DNA of 64,000 bases from the NCBI GenBank assembly GCA_016200915.1, contig JACQDV010000002.1, forward strand, positions 186,001-250,000, read 5' to 3'. Each line of letters starts with the position of its first letter. Position 1 is the first letter of the stretch. The notes below the pieces were generated by a model that saw nothing but the letters and a program-made list of their open reading frames with translations, did no database searches and was not told the origin of the DNA. Source of the stretch: Sphingobacteriales bacterium (GTDB lineage: Bacteria > Bacteroidota > Bacteroidia > Chitinophagales > Chitinophagaceae). Below, one piece after another: positions 33,289-43,882 of the stretch. Both the position numbers and the translations under genes were made by a program.

Positions 33289-34189
33289 TTATTCGGTTCT
33301 TAAAATTTTCACGGGGTTACTTAATGCAGCTTTTATAGCTTTCGAACTGATGGTGAATAATGCAATTAATACTGCCAGTACACCTGCCAATACAAAAATC
33401 CACCAGGCAATATTTACCCGGTAAGCAAAATCCTGCAGCCATTTATTCATAATAAACCATGCAACAGGGAATGCAATGACAGAAGCCAATGTCACCAACT
33501 TTAAAAAATCAACAGAAAGCATGGTAGTGATTTTTCCCGTGCTGGCTCCAAGTACTTTGCGTATGCTTATTTCCCTGGTACGAAGATGTGTGGCATAAGC
33601 CGCCAGTCCCAATAACCCGATACAGGCTATGAAAATGGCAAGCATAGAAAAAATGGTAAATACTTTTTGCGTTGTTTGCTCAGCTTTATATTGATCTGCC
33701 AGGGACTGAAAATATGCTACAGGAACTGCAATGGCAAAAGCAATAATGATCAGCAGAGAAAATTCTTTTGATAAGAGATAAATAATATTTCCAACAGAGG
33801 CACCCAGTACCTTACGAATACCAATTTCTTTTATTCTTTGTGAAGCCATAAACGATACCAATCCGTACAACCCAAGACAACTGATGAAAATGGCTATAGC
33901 TGCAAAAATTTTATATAATTGTGAAAGCTGGTTTTCCTGCTGGTAAAAATTATTAATCGTATCATCAAGGAACCGATATTCATATACATAATCAGGAAAA
34001 GTTTCTCAACAAATGATAAGGTAGCTCCTTCTTTTTATGAAAATTATCAAAACTGGTCTCGAAACTGATGACAAGAAAAATCAATAAACACGCAGCAATT
34101 CCAATCGCTAATCCTAAAACACTTATTAATGTATAGGATACATTACGTTTCAGGTTTCTTAGCGCCGTTTTAAAATAATTTTTAATCAT
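33289..34189 (-). pseudogene. Mosaic ABC permease remnant
   Basis: The first 65 codons (MIKNYFKTALRNLKRNVSYT through FDNFHKKKELPYHLL) match the start of the permease at 41413-43872. Then about 600 codons are missing. After a frame change near 34000 the sequence resumes with FPDYVYEYRFLDDTINNFYQ, matching the late part of that same relative, through RIKEIGIRKVLGASVGNIIY to AVPVAYF. It next jumps to QSLADQYKAEQTTQKVFTIF and a second complete C-terminal end (RTREISIRKVLGASTGK to PVKILRTE) from a different permease. It is thus a recombination product of at least two paralogues. The 193-codon tail alone is unlikely to work. Confidence 0.88.
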
Positions 34190-34199
34190 AGCTTTATAG

Positions 34200-36623
34200 T
34201 TATTCTGTTCTTAAACTTTTTACGGGATTGGCAATGGCTGCTTTAATACTTCTGAAGCTAATGGTTATTAAAGCAATCAGTAAAGCAGCTATTCCTGCAG
34301 CTACAAACACCCAAACACTGATATTAATACGATAGGCAAAACCCTGTAACCATTTATTCATTGCCCACCAGGCTGCAGGAAAAGCAATAAGGCTTGCTAT
34401 AATAACTAATTTTATAAATTGTGCAGATAACATTTGTGTTACCTGCACTGCACTGGCGCCTAAAACTTTCCTGATACCAATTTCTTTTGTCCTTTGCTCG
34501 GCTGTATAAGTAGCCAGTCCAAATAATCCTAAACAGGCAACAAAAATGGTAAGTCCGGCAAACACAGCGAGTATCAATCCTGCTTTTTGCTCAGTATTAT
34601 AAACAGCATTATAACGTTCATCCAAAAAAGAAAACTCCATTGGGTCTTCTGCACCATAGGCAGCAAATCTCTTTTGCAAATCCGCTGCAAGGGAAGATGG
34701 GCTTTTTGTTTTCAGTTTTACAATAAGATTGCCTTTGTCCGGAGTAAGCGTCATCAGTAATGGTGTGATATGTTCATGTAATGAGCGAAAGTGAAAATCT
34801 TTCACCACACCAATAACCGTAAAACTTACTCTTTCGCCTGACTTAAGATTTTTATTAATGATTTGTCCGATTGGCTGATTGGTAATACCCAATGCAGTAG
34901 CAGCTGCTTCATTAATAATGATGGCAGAAGAATCTGCTTTAAATTCAGGTGAAAAATTTCTTCCTTCTTTCAGTTTAATACCTAAGGTGGGAATATATTT
35001 TTCATCCACTTCATAACGAAGTGTTTTAATGATATCACCTGGTTTTTGTGCAGAGGTGATAAAGAAATTATTATTGTCGCTGGAACCTGCAGGCAAATAT
35101 CTTGAACTGCTCACCATTTCCACTCTTGGGTCATTCTCTAACTGGTTGCGGAATACATCCTGCTTATTTCCTAATTGCCACAGATTCGATAATATCATTA
35201 CCTGATTCTTATCGTAACCTAAATCTTTATGTTGTATAAATGAAAGCTGGCGATATACTACAATGGTACTTACAATAAGTGTGATAGAAATAAAAAACTG
35301 GAATACCACCAAACTACTTCTTATTCCAGAACTTTTTTTATTATTGGTAAACTTACCCTTTAATACCTGTACAGGTTTAAACGAAGAAAGATAAAACGCC
35401 GGGTAACTTCCGGCCAAAAGACCTGTAATTAAAATAACTGTTACTAAACCCGGTAACAGTAAAGGATGCTGCGAAAAATTTAACGACAAGGATAACCCTG
35501 TAAGCTGGTTGAAAAAAGGCAGCGCTGCATAAATTATTGCTAAGGCAAATACGAATGCTACTGCTGCAATCAGTACTGACTCCGTTAAGAATTGAAAAGA
35601 TAGTTCTTTCTTAAATGAGCCTAATACTTTTCGGATACCTACTTCTTTTAATCTTTTTGAAGCACCTGCGGTGGAGAGGTTCATAAAATTGATACATGCT
35701 ATCAGCAGCATAAATAAGGCAATGGCACCGAAAATGTAAACATATTGAACATTGCCAGGCACACTTAAGTCATTCTGAAAATCAGAATAGAGATGTATAG
35801 CAGTTAATGGTTGCAGGTGAAAACTAATATCGCTTCCGCTTTTTCTGAATTCTTCCAGCGTTTGACCTAATCCCTGTTTTAGTTGCGGGCCAATATATTT
35901 ATCTACTAACTGCGGAAGTTTTGCATCCAGTTTTTCATAATCACTCTCATTTTTTAAAACGATGTAGGTGTAAAAATTTGAGCTCATCCAGTTGGCTTCT
36001 TTTGATTCATGTACACCTTCCATGGATGCCAGCATATCAAAATGGAAATGCGAATTAGATGGAATATCTTTCATTACACCTGCTACTTTATACGGAACAT
36101 TCCCGTCTTTTAAAGTAATAACCTGCCCCATCGCCTCTTCCTTTCCAAAATACTTTTTAGCAGTAGCTTCAGATAATACAACGGAGTTGGCTTCTGTTAA
36201 AGCACTTGTCTTATCTCCTTCTATAAACGGAATGGTAAATACATCAAAAAAGTTTGCATCTACACATGCAAAATCATCGTCTTTAAAAACATTACCTTTA
36301 CAGATTATTTTTGGTTTTTCATAATTAACTCTGATGCGGGTGGCCTGTTCTACTTCAGGAAAGTCTGTTTTCACTGTTTGTGCTACCGGTGCCATTACTG
36401 TTGATTCTTTCATCTTTTGTCCCTGCACATTTCCCTCGAAGTATATCCTGGCAATACGGTCTGCTTTTTTATTATACCGGTCGTAACCCAGCTCATGCTG
36501 CACATAAAGCATAATAAGGATACAGGTAGCAAGCCCTAAAGCCAGCCCTGCTATATTAATAAAGCTAAATGTTTTGTTGCGGGTGAAATTTCTCCAGGCT
36601 ATCTTCAAATAATTCTTAATCAT
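34200..36623 (-). CDS. ABC transporter permease 2 (double FtsX/MacB type)
   Basis: An 807-residue permease starting MIKNYLKIAWRNFTRNKTFS; an ATG two codons earlier (36629) is possible. Helices, periplasmic domains and the AEQRTKEIGIRKVLGASAVQ C-terminal block follow the array's pattern. The second periplasmic part (YLPAGSSDNNNFFITSA) is closest to that of permease 6, suggesting a paralogous pair. It follows permease 3 by 11 bases and is followed, after 10 bases, by the mosaic remnant. Confidence 0.92.
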   Translation of the reverse strand: MIKNYLKIAWRNFTRNKTFSFINIAGLALGLATCILIMLYVQHELGYDRYNKKADRIARIYFEGNVQGQKMKESTVMAPVAQTVKTDFPEVEQATRIRVNYEKPKIICKGNVFKDDDFACVDANFFDVFTIPFIEGDKTSALTEANSVVLSEATAKKYFGKEEAMGQVITLKDGNVPYKVAGVMKDIPSNSHFHFDMLASMEGVHESKEANWMSSNFYTYIVLKNESDYEKLDAKLPQLVDKYIGPQLKQGLGQTLEEFRKSGSDISFHLQPLTAIHLYSDFQNDLSVPGNVQYVYIFGAIALFMLLIACINFMNLSTAGASKRLKEVGIRKVLGSFKKELSFQFLTESVLIAAVAFVFALAIIYAALPFFNQLTGLSLSLNFSQHPLLLPGLVTVILITGLLAGSYPAFYLSSFKPVQVLKGKFTNNKKSSGIRSSLVVFQFFISITLIVSTIVVYRQLSFIQHKDLGYDKNQVMILSNLWQLGNKQDVFRNQLENDPRVEMVSSSRYLPAGSSDNNNFFITSAQKPGDIIKTLRYEVDEKYIPTLGIKLKEGRNFSPEFKADSSAIIINEAAATALGITNQPIGQIINKNLKSGERVSFTVIGVVKDFHFRSLHEHITPLLMTLTPDKGNLIVKLKTKSPSSLAADLQKRFAAYGAEDPMEFSFLDERYNAVYNTEQKAGLILAVFAGLTIFVACLGLFGLATYTAEQRTKEIGIRKVLGASAVQVTQMLSAQFIKLVIIASLIAFPAAWWAMNKWLQGFAYRINISVWVFVAAGIAALLIALITISFRSIKAAIANPVKSLRTE

Positions 36624-36634
36624 GGTCATTCGTT

Positions 36635-39013
36635 TTATTCTGTTCTTAAACTTTTTACCGGATTAATAAAGGCTGATCGTATGGTTTGAAAACTTATCGT
36701 TATTAAAGCAATTGCCACCATTATTAATGCAGCCAGTGCAAACAGGCTCCAGCCGATACTGATTTTATAAGCATAGTTTTGCAACCATTTATTCATAGCA
36801 AACCACGCCAATGGAAATGCAATCAGCATGGCAATTACAATTGGTTTCATAAAGTTGGACGCCAGCAATCGCATAATACTTGATTCGGATGCACCCAATA
36901 CTTTTCTTACACCAATTTCTTTTATTCGTTGTTCTGCAGTAAACGTAACCAGTCCAAATAAACCAAGACAGGAAATAAAAATGGCGAGGAATGCAAAGAT
37001 GTTAGCGAGTTGGCTAACCAGTATTTCGGCAGTATATAGTTTGGCAAATTCCTGGTCGGCGAACTGGTAAGTAAAAGGAAAATCAGGGTTAACTTGTTTG
37101 CAAAGTTTTTCAAGGTCAGCAATAGCTTCTTTTGTTTGTGTTGATTTAATGCGAACAAGGATTGTGCCCCAGTTCCAATTTTCATCCAGCCGCATGATCA
37201 ATGGTTCAATTGTTTCATGCATGGAACTAAAATGAAAATCTTTCAGTACTCCTATTACTTTACCTTCATGATTGCCCCAGCTAACCGTAGCGCCGATGGG
37301 TTGAGTTAAATTCATTTTTTTAGCTGCGGTTTCATTCAGCAAAAAACCAACAGAGTCTGTTCCATAATCTTTTGAAAAATCTCTGCCTGCTGCTAACTGT
37401 AATTTCATAGTGTTTACATAATCGTATCCTACCACACCATCTACAAAAGAAACAGAAACATCAGGTGATTTACCCGGCCATGAAATGCTATTGGTATGAT
37501 GATAAATAGCTGTAGGTGCATTACGCATTTTAGATACAGCAGTAATCGCAGTATTTGAAAGTGCCTCCTGCTTAAATACCGGGTATTTTTTTACTAACTC
37601 TCCTTCAATTGGAATGTACACAAGATTTTCCCTGTTGAAACCAATGTTTTTAGTTTGGATGTAATGGAGTTGTTTATAAACAACAATAGTCGCTATAATT
37701 AAAAAAGCAGATAAAGAAAACTGAAACACCACCAATCCTTTTCTGAATAATGTTCCATTACCAGTAATCCTGAAAGAACTCTTTAAAACTTTTACCGGTT
37801 TTAATGAAGAAAGGAAGAAAGCAGGATAACTGCCTGCCACCAAACCGGTGAGCAACACAAGTGCTGCAATAAGAATGTAAAATATTGGTTGTGTAAAAGG
37901 TAACGAAAGTTGTTTGCCGGTGAGCTGATTAAATAAAGGCATCAGCATAGATGTTAACAAAACAGCAATGACTACAGCCAATAAAGCAGTAAGTATTGCT
38001 TCGGTTATAAATTGAACCAACAAAGTAGAACGCAATGCCCCTGATACTTTTCTTACACCAATTTCTTTTGCCCTTTTGGCTGCTCTTGCTGTTGCCAGGT
38101 TCATAAAGTTGATACAGGCAATAAACAAAATAAAAATGGCGATGATGCTGAACAATTTTACATATTCAATACGACCGCCATCAACATAACCATTTTTAAA
38201 ATTGGAATAAAGATATCGCTGCGCAAAAGGTTGCAATACCAGTTGCACTACAAAGTTTTTATCTTTTTGCTGGTAGTGATAAATAAAATCACTGATTTTG
38301 CTTTCCACTTTAGTTGCATCCGCTCCTGCTTTTAACTGAATAAAAGTTTGCGGATCTGTATTACCCCAGTTATTTACCCAGTTATTTTGTTTTATAAAAT
38401 CAGGCCATGCCCTGATAAAATCAAATTGAAGAGATGAATTGGCTGGTACATTTTTGAATACAGCTGTTACCTGCAGGTCTTCCGTATTTTCAAATCGTAT
38501 TGTTTTTTGAATGGCATCAGAAGCACTGCCAAAAAAATATTCCGCCATCTTTTCGGAGATAGCAATTGTGCCCGGTTCCGTTAATGCATTATTGGCGTTG
38601 CCCTGCAGTAAAGGAAAGCTGAACATCTTAAAAAAATCATTTCCTGCAAACTGCCCATACCTTTTTGCAGTTTTGTCTGCAGCTTTAAAAGTATTTTGAC
38701 TGCCGGGTGCGGCTGCACTTTCAAAACCACTGCTATATTCAATCCCGGGAATTACTCTCTTTAATTCTGTAGCGAGTAATCCCTGAGTAGCATAATTGGC
38801 ATCTACTTTTCCATCATAAAAATTTCTTTCATATACCTGGAATAAAGACTTGTTGTTCGAATGAAAAGTATCAACTTTTTTTTCGTCCTGCACCCACAAT
38901 AAAATCAATAAGCTGCAGGTAAGTCCAAGCGATAATCCAAGGATGTTGATGGTAGAGAATGATTTATTGCGAAGCAGGTTTCTCCAGGCAACTATGAAAT
39001 AATTTTTAATCAT
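36635..39013 (-). CDS. ABC transporter permease 3 (double FtsX/MacB type)
   Basis: A 792-residue permease starting MIKNYFIVAWRNLLRNKSFS. The first periplasmic domain shows LQVYERNFYDGKVDANYATQ; the second contains MRNAPTAIYHHTNSISWPGK, with the W-GK pattern shared with permeases 4 and 8. The end is AEQRIKEIGVRKVLGASESS then PVKSLRTE. It lies 4 bases after permease 4, so the two are translated as one unit. Confidence 0.92.
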   Translation of the reverse strand: MIKNYFIVAWRNLLRNKSFSTINILGLSLGLTCSLLILLWVQDEKKVDTFHSNNKSLFQVYERNFYDGKVDANYATQGLLATELKRVIPGIEYSSGFESAAAPGSQNTFKAADKTAKRYGQFAGNDFFKMFSFPLLQGNANNALTEPGTIAISEKMAEYFFGSASDAIQKTIRFENTEDLQVTAVFKNVPANSSLQFDFIRAWPDFIKQNNWVNNWGNTDPQTFIQLKAGADATKVESKISDFIYHYQQKDKNFVVQLVLQPFAQRYLYSNFKNGYVDGGRIEYVKLFSIIAIFILFIACINFMNLATARAAKRAKEIGVRKVSGALRSTLLVQFITEAILTALLAVVIAVLLTSMLMPLFNQLTGKQLSLPFTQPIFYILIAALVLLTGLVAGSYPAFFLSSLKPVKVLKSSFRITGNGTLFRKGLVVFQFSLSAFLIIATIVVYKQLHYIQTKNIGFNRENLVYIPIEGELVKKYPVFKQEALSNTAITAVSKMRNAPTAIYHHTNSISWPGKSPDVSVSFVDGVVGYDYVNTMKLQLAAGRDFSKDYGTDSVGFLLNETAAKKMNLTQPIGATVSWGNHEGKVIGVLKDFHFSSMHETIEPLIMRLDENWNWGTILVRIKSTQTKEAIADLEKLCKQVNPDFPFTYQFADQEFAKLYTAEILVSQLANIFAFLAIFISCLGLFGLVTFTAEQRIKEIGVRKVLGASESSIMRLLASNFMKPIVIAMLIAFPLAWFAMNKWLQNYAYKISIGWSLFALAALIMVAIALITISFQTIRSAFINPVKSLRTE

Positions 39014-39017
39014 GTCT

Positions 39018-41402
39018 TTATTCTGTCCGTAATGATTTTACGGGGTTAGCTAATGCAGCCTTGATGGCCTGAAAACTCACTGTAATAACTGTAATAAGTA
39101 ATGCTATGATTGCAGCTATCACAAATACCAGCCAGCTTATACTTATACGGTAATCATAATTTGTTAGCCAGTTATTTAAATAATAGTAGGCAATAGGAGT
39201 AGCTGCAATACAGGATACCGCTACTAAAATCATGAACTCTGTAGAAAGTAATCTCCACAAATTAGGTATGCTTGCTCCTAACACTTTGCGTATGCCAATT
39301 TCTTTTGTTCTTTGTTCGGCAACAAAACTTGCCATACCAAATAAACCCAAACAAGAAATGAAGATGGCGAGTATGGCGAAGTAAGATGATAATTTTCCAA
39401 TTCGTTCTTCAGCTAAAAACTTACTTCCAAATTGTTCATCTACAAATTTGTAATCAAAAGGAACTGTTGGTAAATACCGTTTCCATACTGCTTCTATTTT
39501 ACTGAGTGATTGTTTGGCGTTTTGTTCGGGATTTAATCGCAATATCAGGTTATACATGTTGTCATAACCTTCAATGTGATACAACGTTGGACGTACAGGA
39601 TAAAAAGGTGATTCCTGCATAATATCACTTACCACACCAATAATGATATAAGGTTTGTTTTCCCATTTCAGCATTTTACCAACCGGTTCATTAAATCCCA
39701 AAAATTTAGCAGCCGATTCATTGATAATAAAAGCCAACGAATCAGTAGCAAAGTCTCTTGAAAAATCACGCCCCTGTTTTATTTTCCAGTTCACTGTTTT
39801 TCCAAACTCATGTGATACGGTGTTATTGGGAAAATCAACTCCAAGGTTGGGGTCTTTGCCTTCCCAGTCAAACCCACCGTTAGTATTCCACACCTGTGTT
39901 AAAGGAGCATTCGATCCTGCCATCTCAACAACAGCACCACTGCTTTTCAGTTCATTTCTTATTGCATCATAATGTTGCTGTAGTTCTTTTTCCATGCTGA
40001 GATTGATCAAACCATTGCGGTTATAACCAATCGGCCGGTCTTTGGCATATTGTATTTGCTGATATACAATGATGGTACCGATTATCAACATTACAGATAC
40101 TGTGAATTGTGTTACCACTAATACTTTACGTGGAATGGATGCAAACCTTCCTACACGAAATGTTCCCTTCAATACTTTTATTGGCTGAAAGGATGAAAGA
40201 TATAAAGCAGGATAGCTACCGGACAATAAACCGGTAATCGTAATAAATACCAAGCTGCTTAACCAGAAAACAGGATTACTCCACGGAACAGCTAATTTCT
40301 TTCCTGCTACATCATTAAATAATGGTAATAATAAAATCACTAAGGTGATACTTAATACAAATGCCAAACCAACTACTACATAAGATTCAGCAAAGAATTG
40401 TTTTACTAATTGCGAACGTAATGAACCAATCGCTTTTCTTATTCCTACTTCTTTTGCTCTTTTTTCACTCCTGGCTGTTGCCAGGTTCATAAAGTTGATG
40501 CAGGCCAGTATCAGTACAAAAATGCCAATCATGCTAAACAACCATACATAACGTATATTGCCACCTGTGTTAACACCGTTTTTAAATTCATTGTACAAAT
40601 TCCATTTGCTCATGGGCTGCAGAAAAACTTTCCACTGGTATCTTGCTTCTTCTTTACCTACATTATCTAATTTTACATTTTTAATTTTGGCAGATACTTT
40701 TTCCATATCTGCATTATCCGCTATCTCCACAAATGTTTGAGAGAAATTACTGCCCCATGGGTTAGGCATTTTTTTTGCCCATGGGTTGCGTATCAGCCAC
40801 AATTCCCAGGGCATTATAATTTTTACTTCCCTGAACGAAGTATTATCCGGAAGATCTTCATATACACCCGTTACTTTCACATCATATTCTCTATCGAGTT
40901 TAATTGTTTTATTCATCGGATCTTCCTTACCAAACATTGCTGCTGCTGCTGAAGCAGATAACATAATTGAGTAAGGATCTTTTAAACCGGCTCTTGTTCC
41001 TTTCAGCATTTTTAAAGTGAGCATCTCTGGTGCATCCGCATCAAAGTAATTTCCTGTTTTCGTGATGTGCTTATCACCTACACTCAGCAAATTCGTACTA
41101 CCCCATGATGCCTGCACCACATATTTAAAATTACTTCCGTACTTAGCTTTTATCTCAGGGCCCATTAATGCAGGATTAGCTGTTTGTGTTTCCCATTTAC
41201 CATTGAAATTAGCATGCTGCATTACCTGTGCAATACGATCATAATTTTTATGATACTTATCATAAGACAACTCATCATATACCCATAAACCAATCAGCAT
41301 GGCCACTGCCATACCTACTGCCAGGCCACCAATATTGATAGCACTGTACCCTTTGCTTTTAATTAAGTTGCGCCAGGCAATTTTGAAATAGTTTTTTATC
41401 AT
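39018..41402 (-). CDS. ABC transporter permease 4 (double FtsX/MacB type)
   Basis: A 794-residue permease starting MIKNYFKIAWRNLIKSKGYS. The segments VMQHANFNGKWETQTANPAL and APLTQVWNTNGGFDWEGKDP and the helix RKVLVVTQFTVSVMLIIGTI put it in one subgroup with permease 8 (RKVLVVTQFAFAIILIIGAI). C-terminal block AEQRTKEIGIRKVLGASIPN. It is 10 bases after permease 5. Confidence 0.92.
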   Translation of the reverse strand: MIKNYFKIAWRNLIKSKGYSAINIGGLAVGMAVAMLIGLWVYDELSYDKYHKNYDRIAQVMQHANFNGKWETQTANPALMGPEIKAKYGSNFKYVVQASWGSTNLLSVGDKHITKTGNYFDADAPEMLTLKMLKGTRAGLKDPYSIMLSASAAAAMFGKEDPMNKTIKLDREYDVKVTGVYEDLPDNTSFREVKIIMPWELWLIRNPWAKKMPNPWGSNFSQTFVEIADNADMEKVSAKIKNVKLDNVGKEEARYQWKVFLQPMSKWNLYNEFKNGVNTGGNIRYVWLFSMIGIFVLILACINFMNLATARSEKRAKEVGIRKAIGSLRSQLVKQFFAESYVVVGLAFVLSITLVILLLPLFNDVAGKKLAVPWSNPVFWLSSLVFITITGLLSGSYPALYLSSFQPIKVLKGTFRVGRFASIPRKVLVVTQFTVSVMLIIGTIIVYQQIQYAKDRPIGYNRNGLINLSMEKELQQHYDAIRNELKSSGAVVEMAGSNAPLTQVWNTNGGFDWEGKDPNLGVDFPNNTVSHEFGKTVNWKIKQGRDFSRDFATDSLAFIINESAAKFLGFNEPVGKMLKWENKPYIIIGVVSDIMQESPFYPVRPTLYHIEGYDNMYNLILRLNPEQNAKQSLSKIEAVWKRYLPTVPFDYKFVDEQFGSKFLAEERIGKLSSYFAILAIFISCLGLFGMASFVAEQRTKEIGIRKVLGASIPNLWRLLSTEFMILVAVSCIAATPIAYYYLNNWLTNYDYRISISWLVFVIAAIIALLITVITVSFQAIKAALANPVKSLRTE

Positions 41403-41412
41403 GGTTATGATT

Positions 41413-43872
41413 TTATTCTGTTCTTAAACTTTTTACCGGGTTAGTCAATGCTGCTCTTATTGCCTGGAAACTAATTGTTACCAGTGCAATAAATATTGCT
41501 GCCAATCCACCCGCAGCAAATAGCCATAAGCTGATAGTAACCCGGTAAGCATAATCCTGCAACCATTGATGCATATAATACCAGGCAATGGGTGCGGCAA
41601 TTACAAATGCAATTACAATAAGTATTACGAATTCTCTGGAGAACAGGTACACGATATTACCTGGGCTTGCACCAAGCACTTTTCTTATACCAACTTCCTT
41701 TATTCGCTGCGCTGCCATAAAGGAGGCTAACCCATACAACCCGAGACAGCTTAAGAATATAGCGATGGCTGCAAAAATTTTATATAACTGTGATAACTGG
41801 TTTTCCTGTTTGTAAAAGCCTGCAATTTTTTCATCAAGAAAATGATATTCATAAACATAATCCGGAAAAGTGTGTTCCCATATTTTTTTAATGCCTTCCA
41901 TGGATGAAGCAATATTCGTATTTGAAAGTTTTATGGAGGCCTGGCGGTACATGGTACTGTTTGTTGCCATAAGCAATGGTGCAAGGCCGCTGTGTAAAGA
42001 CCTGTCATTAAAATCTTTTACTACACCAACAACCGGGCATTTTATTAAACCATTTAACATGCTTATTTCTTTGCCAATTATATCCTCTGCTCTTTTAAGC
42101 CCTAAACTTTTTACGAATGACTCATTTACCAAAAATTCTTTTGTGTAACCTGAAGGCTCTAAATTTCTGCCGGCTATTAATTGTAATTTATAAGTTGGTA
42201 CATAGTCATTGTCCACGAATTTGCTGATAGCCTGAAAGGCTGCATCTTTTATTGAATGATCAAACCTGAATGTGGTAAACATGTTGTTATTATCTTCAAC
42301 AGGAGAGTTAGAATTGAAGCTTACGAACTGAATACCGTTTGATAATAACTGCTGTTTTAAATAATCTGTAAGCTTTCCACCTGTACTATCCGGACGAAAA
42401 GGAATATTCACTATGGCATTTTTATCAAAACCAAGTGGCTGATTCATAAAATAATTCATTTGCTGAATAATGACGAGTGTTCCAATGATGAGTGCCTGCG
42501 CAATGATGAATTGAAACACTACCAGCCCTCTTCTTAATGAAATGCCTTTTGCCGTATTTACTGTGAGTTTACTTTTTAAAGCACTAACGGGGTTGAAACG
42601 TGATAAAACAATGGAAGGATAAAAACCGGCAAGTATGGTTACAATTAATGTTACAGCTACCAAAAATAAAAGTACTGCCGGGTTATTAAGCAGATTGAAT
42701 TTAAGCGATAACTCTAAAAGATTGTTTACATAACCCAAGGCAAAAACTGTAATACCCGCTGCAAGTATCATAGCCATTATAACTATCAATAAAGTTTCTG
42801 CTATAAATTGAATTTGCAATTGAAATTTATTACTGCCCAAAACTTTTCTTACCCCCACTTCCTTTGCCCGGTTAACAGCTTGCGCAGTGGATAGATTAAT
42901 AAAGTTTACGCATGCAATCAAGAGTATGAATAGAGCAATCAACCACAATACATTTATAAGTGCTTTACTGATTGTTTTGTTGCTGAAATTACCTGTGGTT
43001 GCGTCGTAATGAACAGTGCTTATTGGCTGTATGATATATGAATTCTTATTTTCTGCGGTTTGAACCTTTCGTGCATAGGTACTTAACTGCTGATTGAAAT
43101 TGCTGAAAGAAATATTTTGCGGCAACAAAACATAACAACCAAAATCAGGGGCCGAAAGATTCCATCCCGGTTGCTGAAACCCATATTGTGCGTCACCGGT
43201 AAAATCGGTTCCGTAAGCAACTACCAGCTTTAACTGAAAATCAGTATTAGCAGGTATTGCAGCAAGAACACCTGAAACCTTTAATGCATTTGCCGGGAAC
43301 TGAAACAACCCTGCACCCATACTATAATATCCTGTTATCTTAATGGTTTTACCCATTGCTTTTTTCCAATCACCAAAATAATTTTCAGCAATCTCTTTTG
43401 TGATTAACACATTGTTCGGATCTTTTAATGATTCGTATGAACCTGCAAGCAGCGGAAAATTAAACATGCTAAAGAATGAAGGCGTTGTATAAAATACACC
43501 ACTTTGCTCTTTAAAATTTTTTACGTGTGTTCCGCTATCATCAACTACTTGTAATTCATCATTATGACTGGCATAAACCGGAGCAACTTGTTCCAATTGA
43601 GGAAATTCCGTTTTCAATGCTGCGGGCATTTGAAAAGGCACATTTTTCGCATAGGAAATAGTACCGGTGCCCTCCTGGCGAGATTCAGTGAGCACCCGGT
43701 AAACACGATCTTTTTTTTCATGAAAATTATCAAAGCCTGTTTGATATTGAATGATCATAAAAATCATCATACACACAGCAATACCTGCAGCTAATCCGGC
43801 AATGTTGATAATAGTATAGTTTCTGTTACGGGTTAAACTCCTGAATGCTGTTTTAAAATAATTTCTGAACAT
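41413..43872 (-). CDS. ABC transporter permease 5 (double FtsX/MacB type)
   Basis: An 819-residue permease starting MFRNYFKTAFRSLTRNRNYT. It is the closest relative of the mosaic remnant at both of that remnant's first segments (GFDNFHEKKDRVYRVL and FPDYVYEYHFLDEKIAGFYK). The first periplasmic domain is distinctive (TGTISYAKNVPFQMPAALKT). C-terminal block AAQRIKEVGIRKVLGASPGN. It follows permease 6 by 10 bases. Confidence 0.92.
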   Translation of the reverse strand: MFRNYFKTAFRSLTRNRNYTIINIAGLAAGIAVCMMIFMIIQYQTGFDNFHEKKDRVYRVLTESRQEGTGTISYAKNVPFQMPAALKTEFPQLEQVAPVYASHNDELQVVDDSGTHVKNFKEQSGVFYTTPSFFSMFNFPLLAGSYESLKDPNNVLITKEIAENYFGDWKKAMGKTIKITGYYSMGAGLFQFPANALKVSGVLAAIPANTDFQLKLVVAYGTDFTGDAQYGFQQPGWNLSAPDFGCYVLLPQNISFSNFNQQLSTYARKVQTAENKNSYIIQPISTVHYDATTGNFSNKTISKALINVLWLIALFILLIACVNFINLSTAQAVNRAKEVGVRKVLGSNKFQLQIQFIAETLLIVIMAMILAAGITVFALGYVNNLLELSLKFNLLNNPAVLLFLVAVTLIVTILAGFYPSIVLSRFNPVSALKSKLTVNTAKGISLRRGLVVFQFIIAQALIIGTLVIIQQMNYFMNQPLGFDKNAIVNIPFRPDSTGGKLTDYLKQQLLSNGIQFVSFNSNSPVEDNNNMFTTFRFDHSIKDAAFQAISKFVDNDYVPTYKLQLIAGRNLEPSGYTKEFLVNESFVKSLGLKRAEDIIGKEISMLNGLIKCPVVGVVKDFNDRSLHSGLAPLLMATNSTMYRQASIKLSNTNIASSMEGIKKIWEHTFPDYVYEYHFLDEKIAGFYKQENQLSQLYKIFAAIAIFLSCLGLYGLASFMAAQRIKEVGIRKVLGASPGNIVYLFSREFVILIVIAFVIAAPIAWYYMHQWLQDYAYRVTISLWLFAAGGLAAIFIALVTISFQAIRAALTNPVKSLRTE

Positions 43873-43882
43873 TAAAATATTT

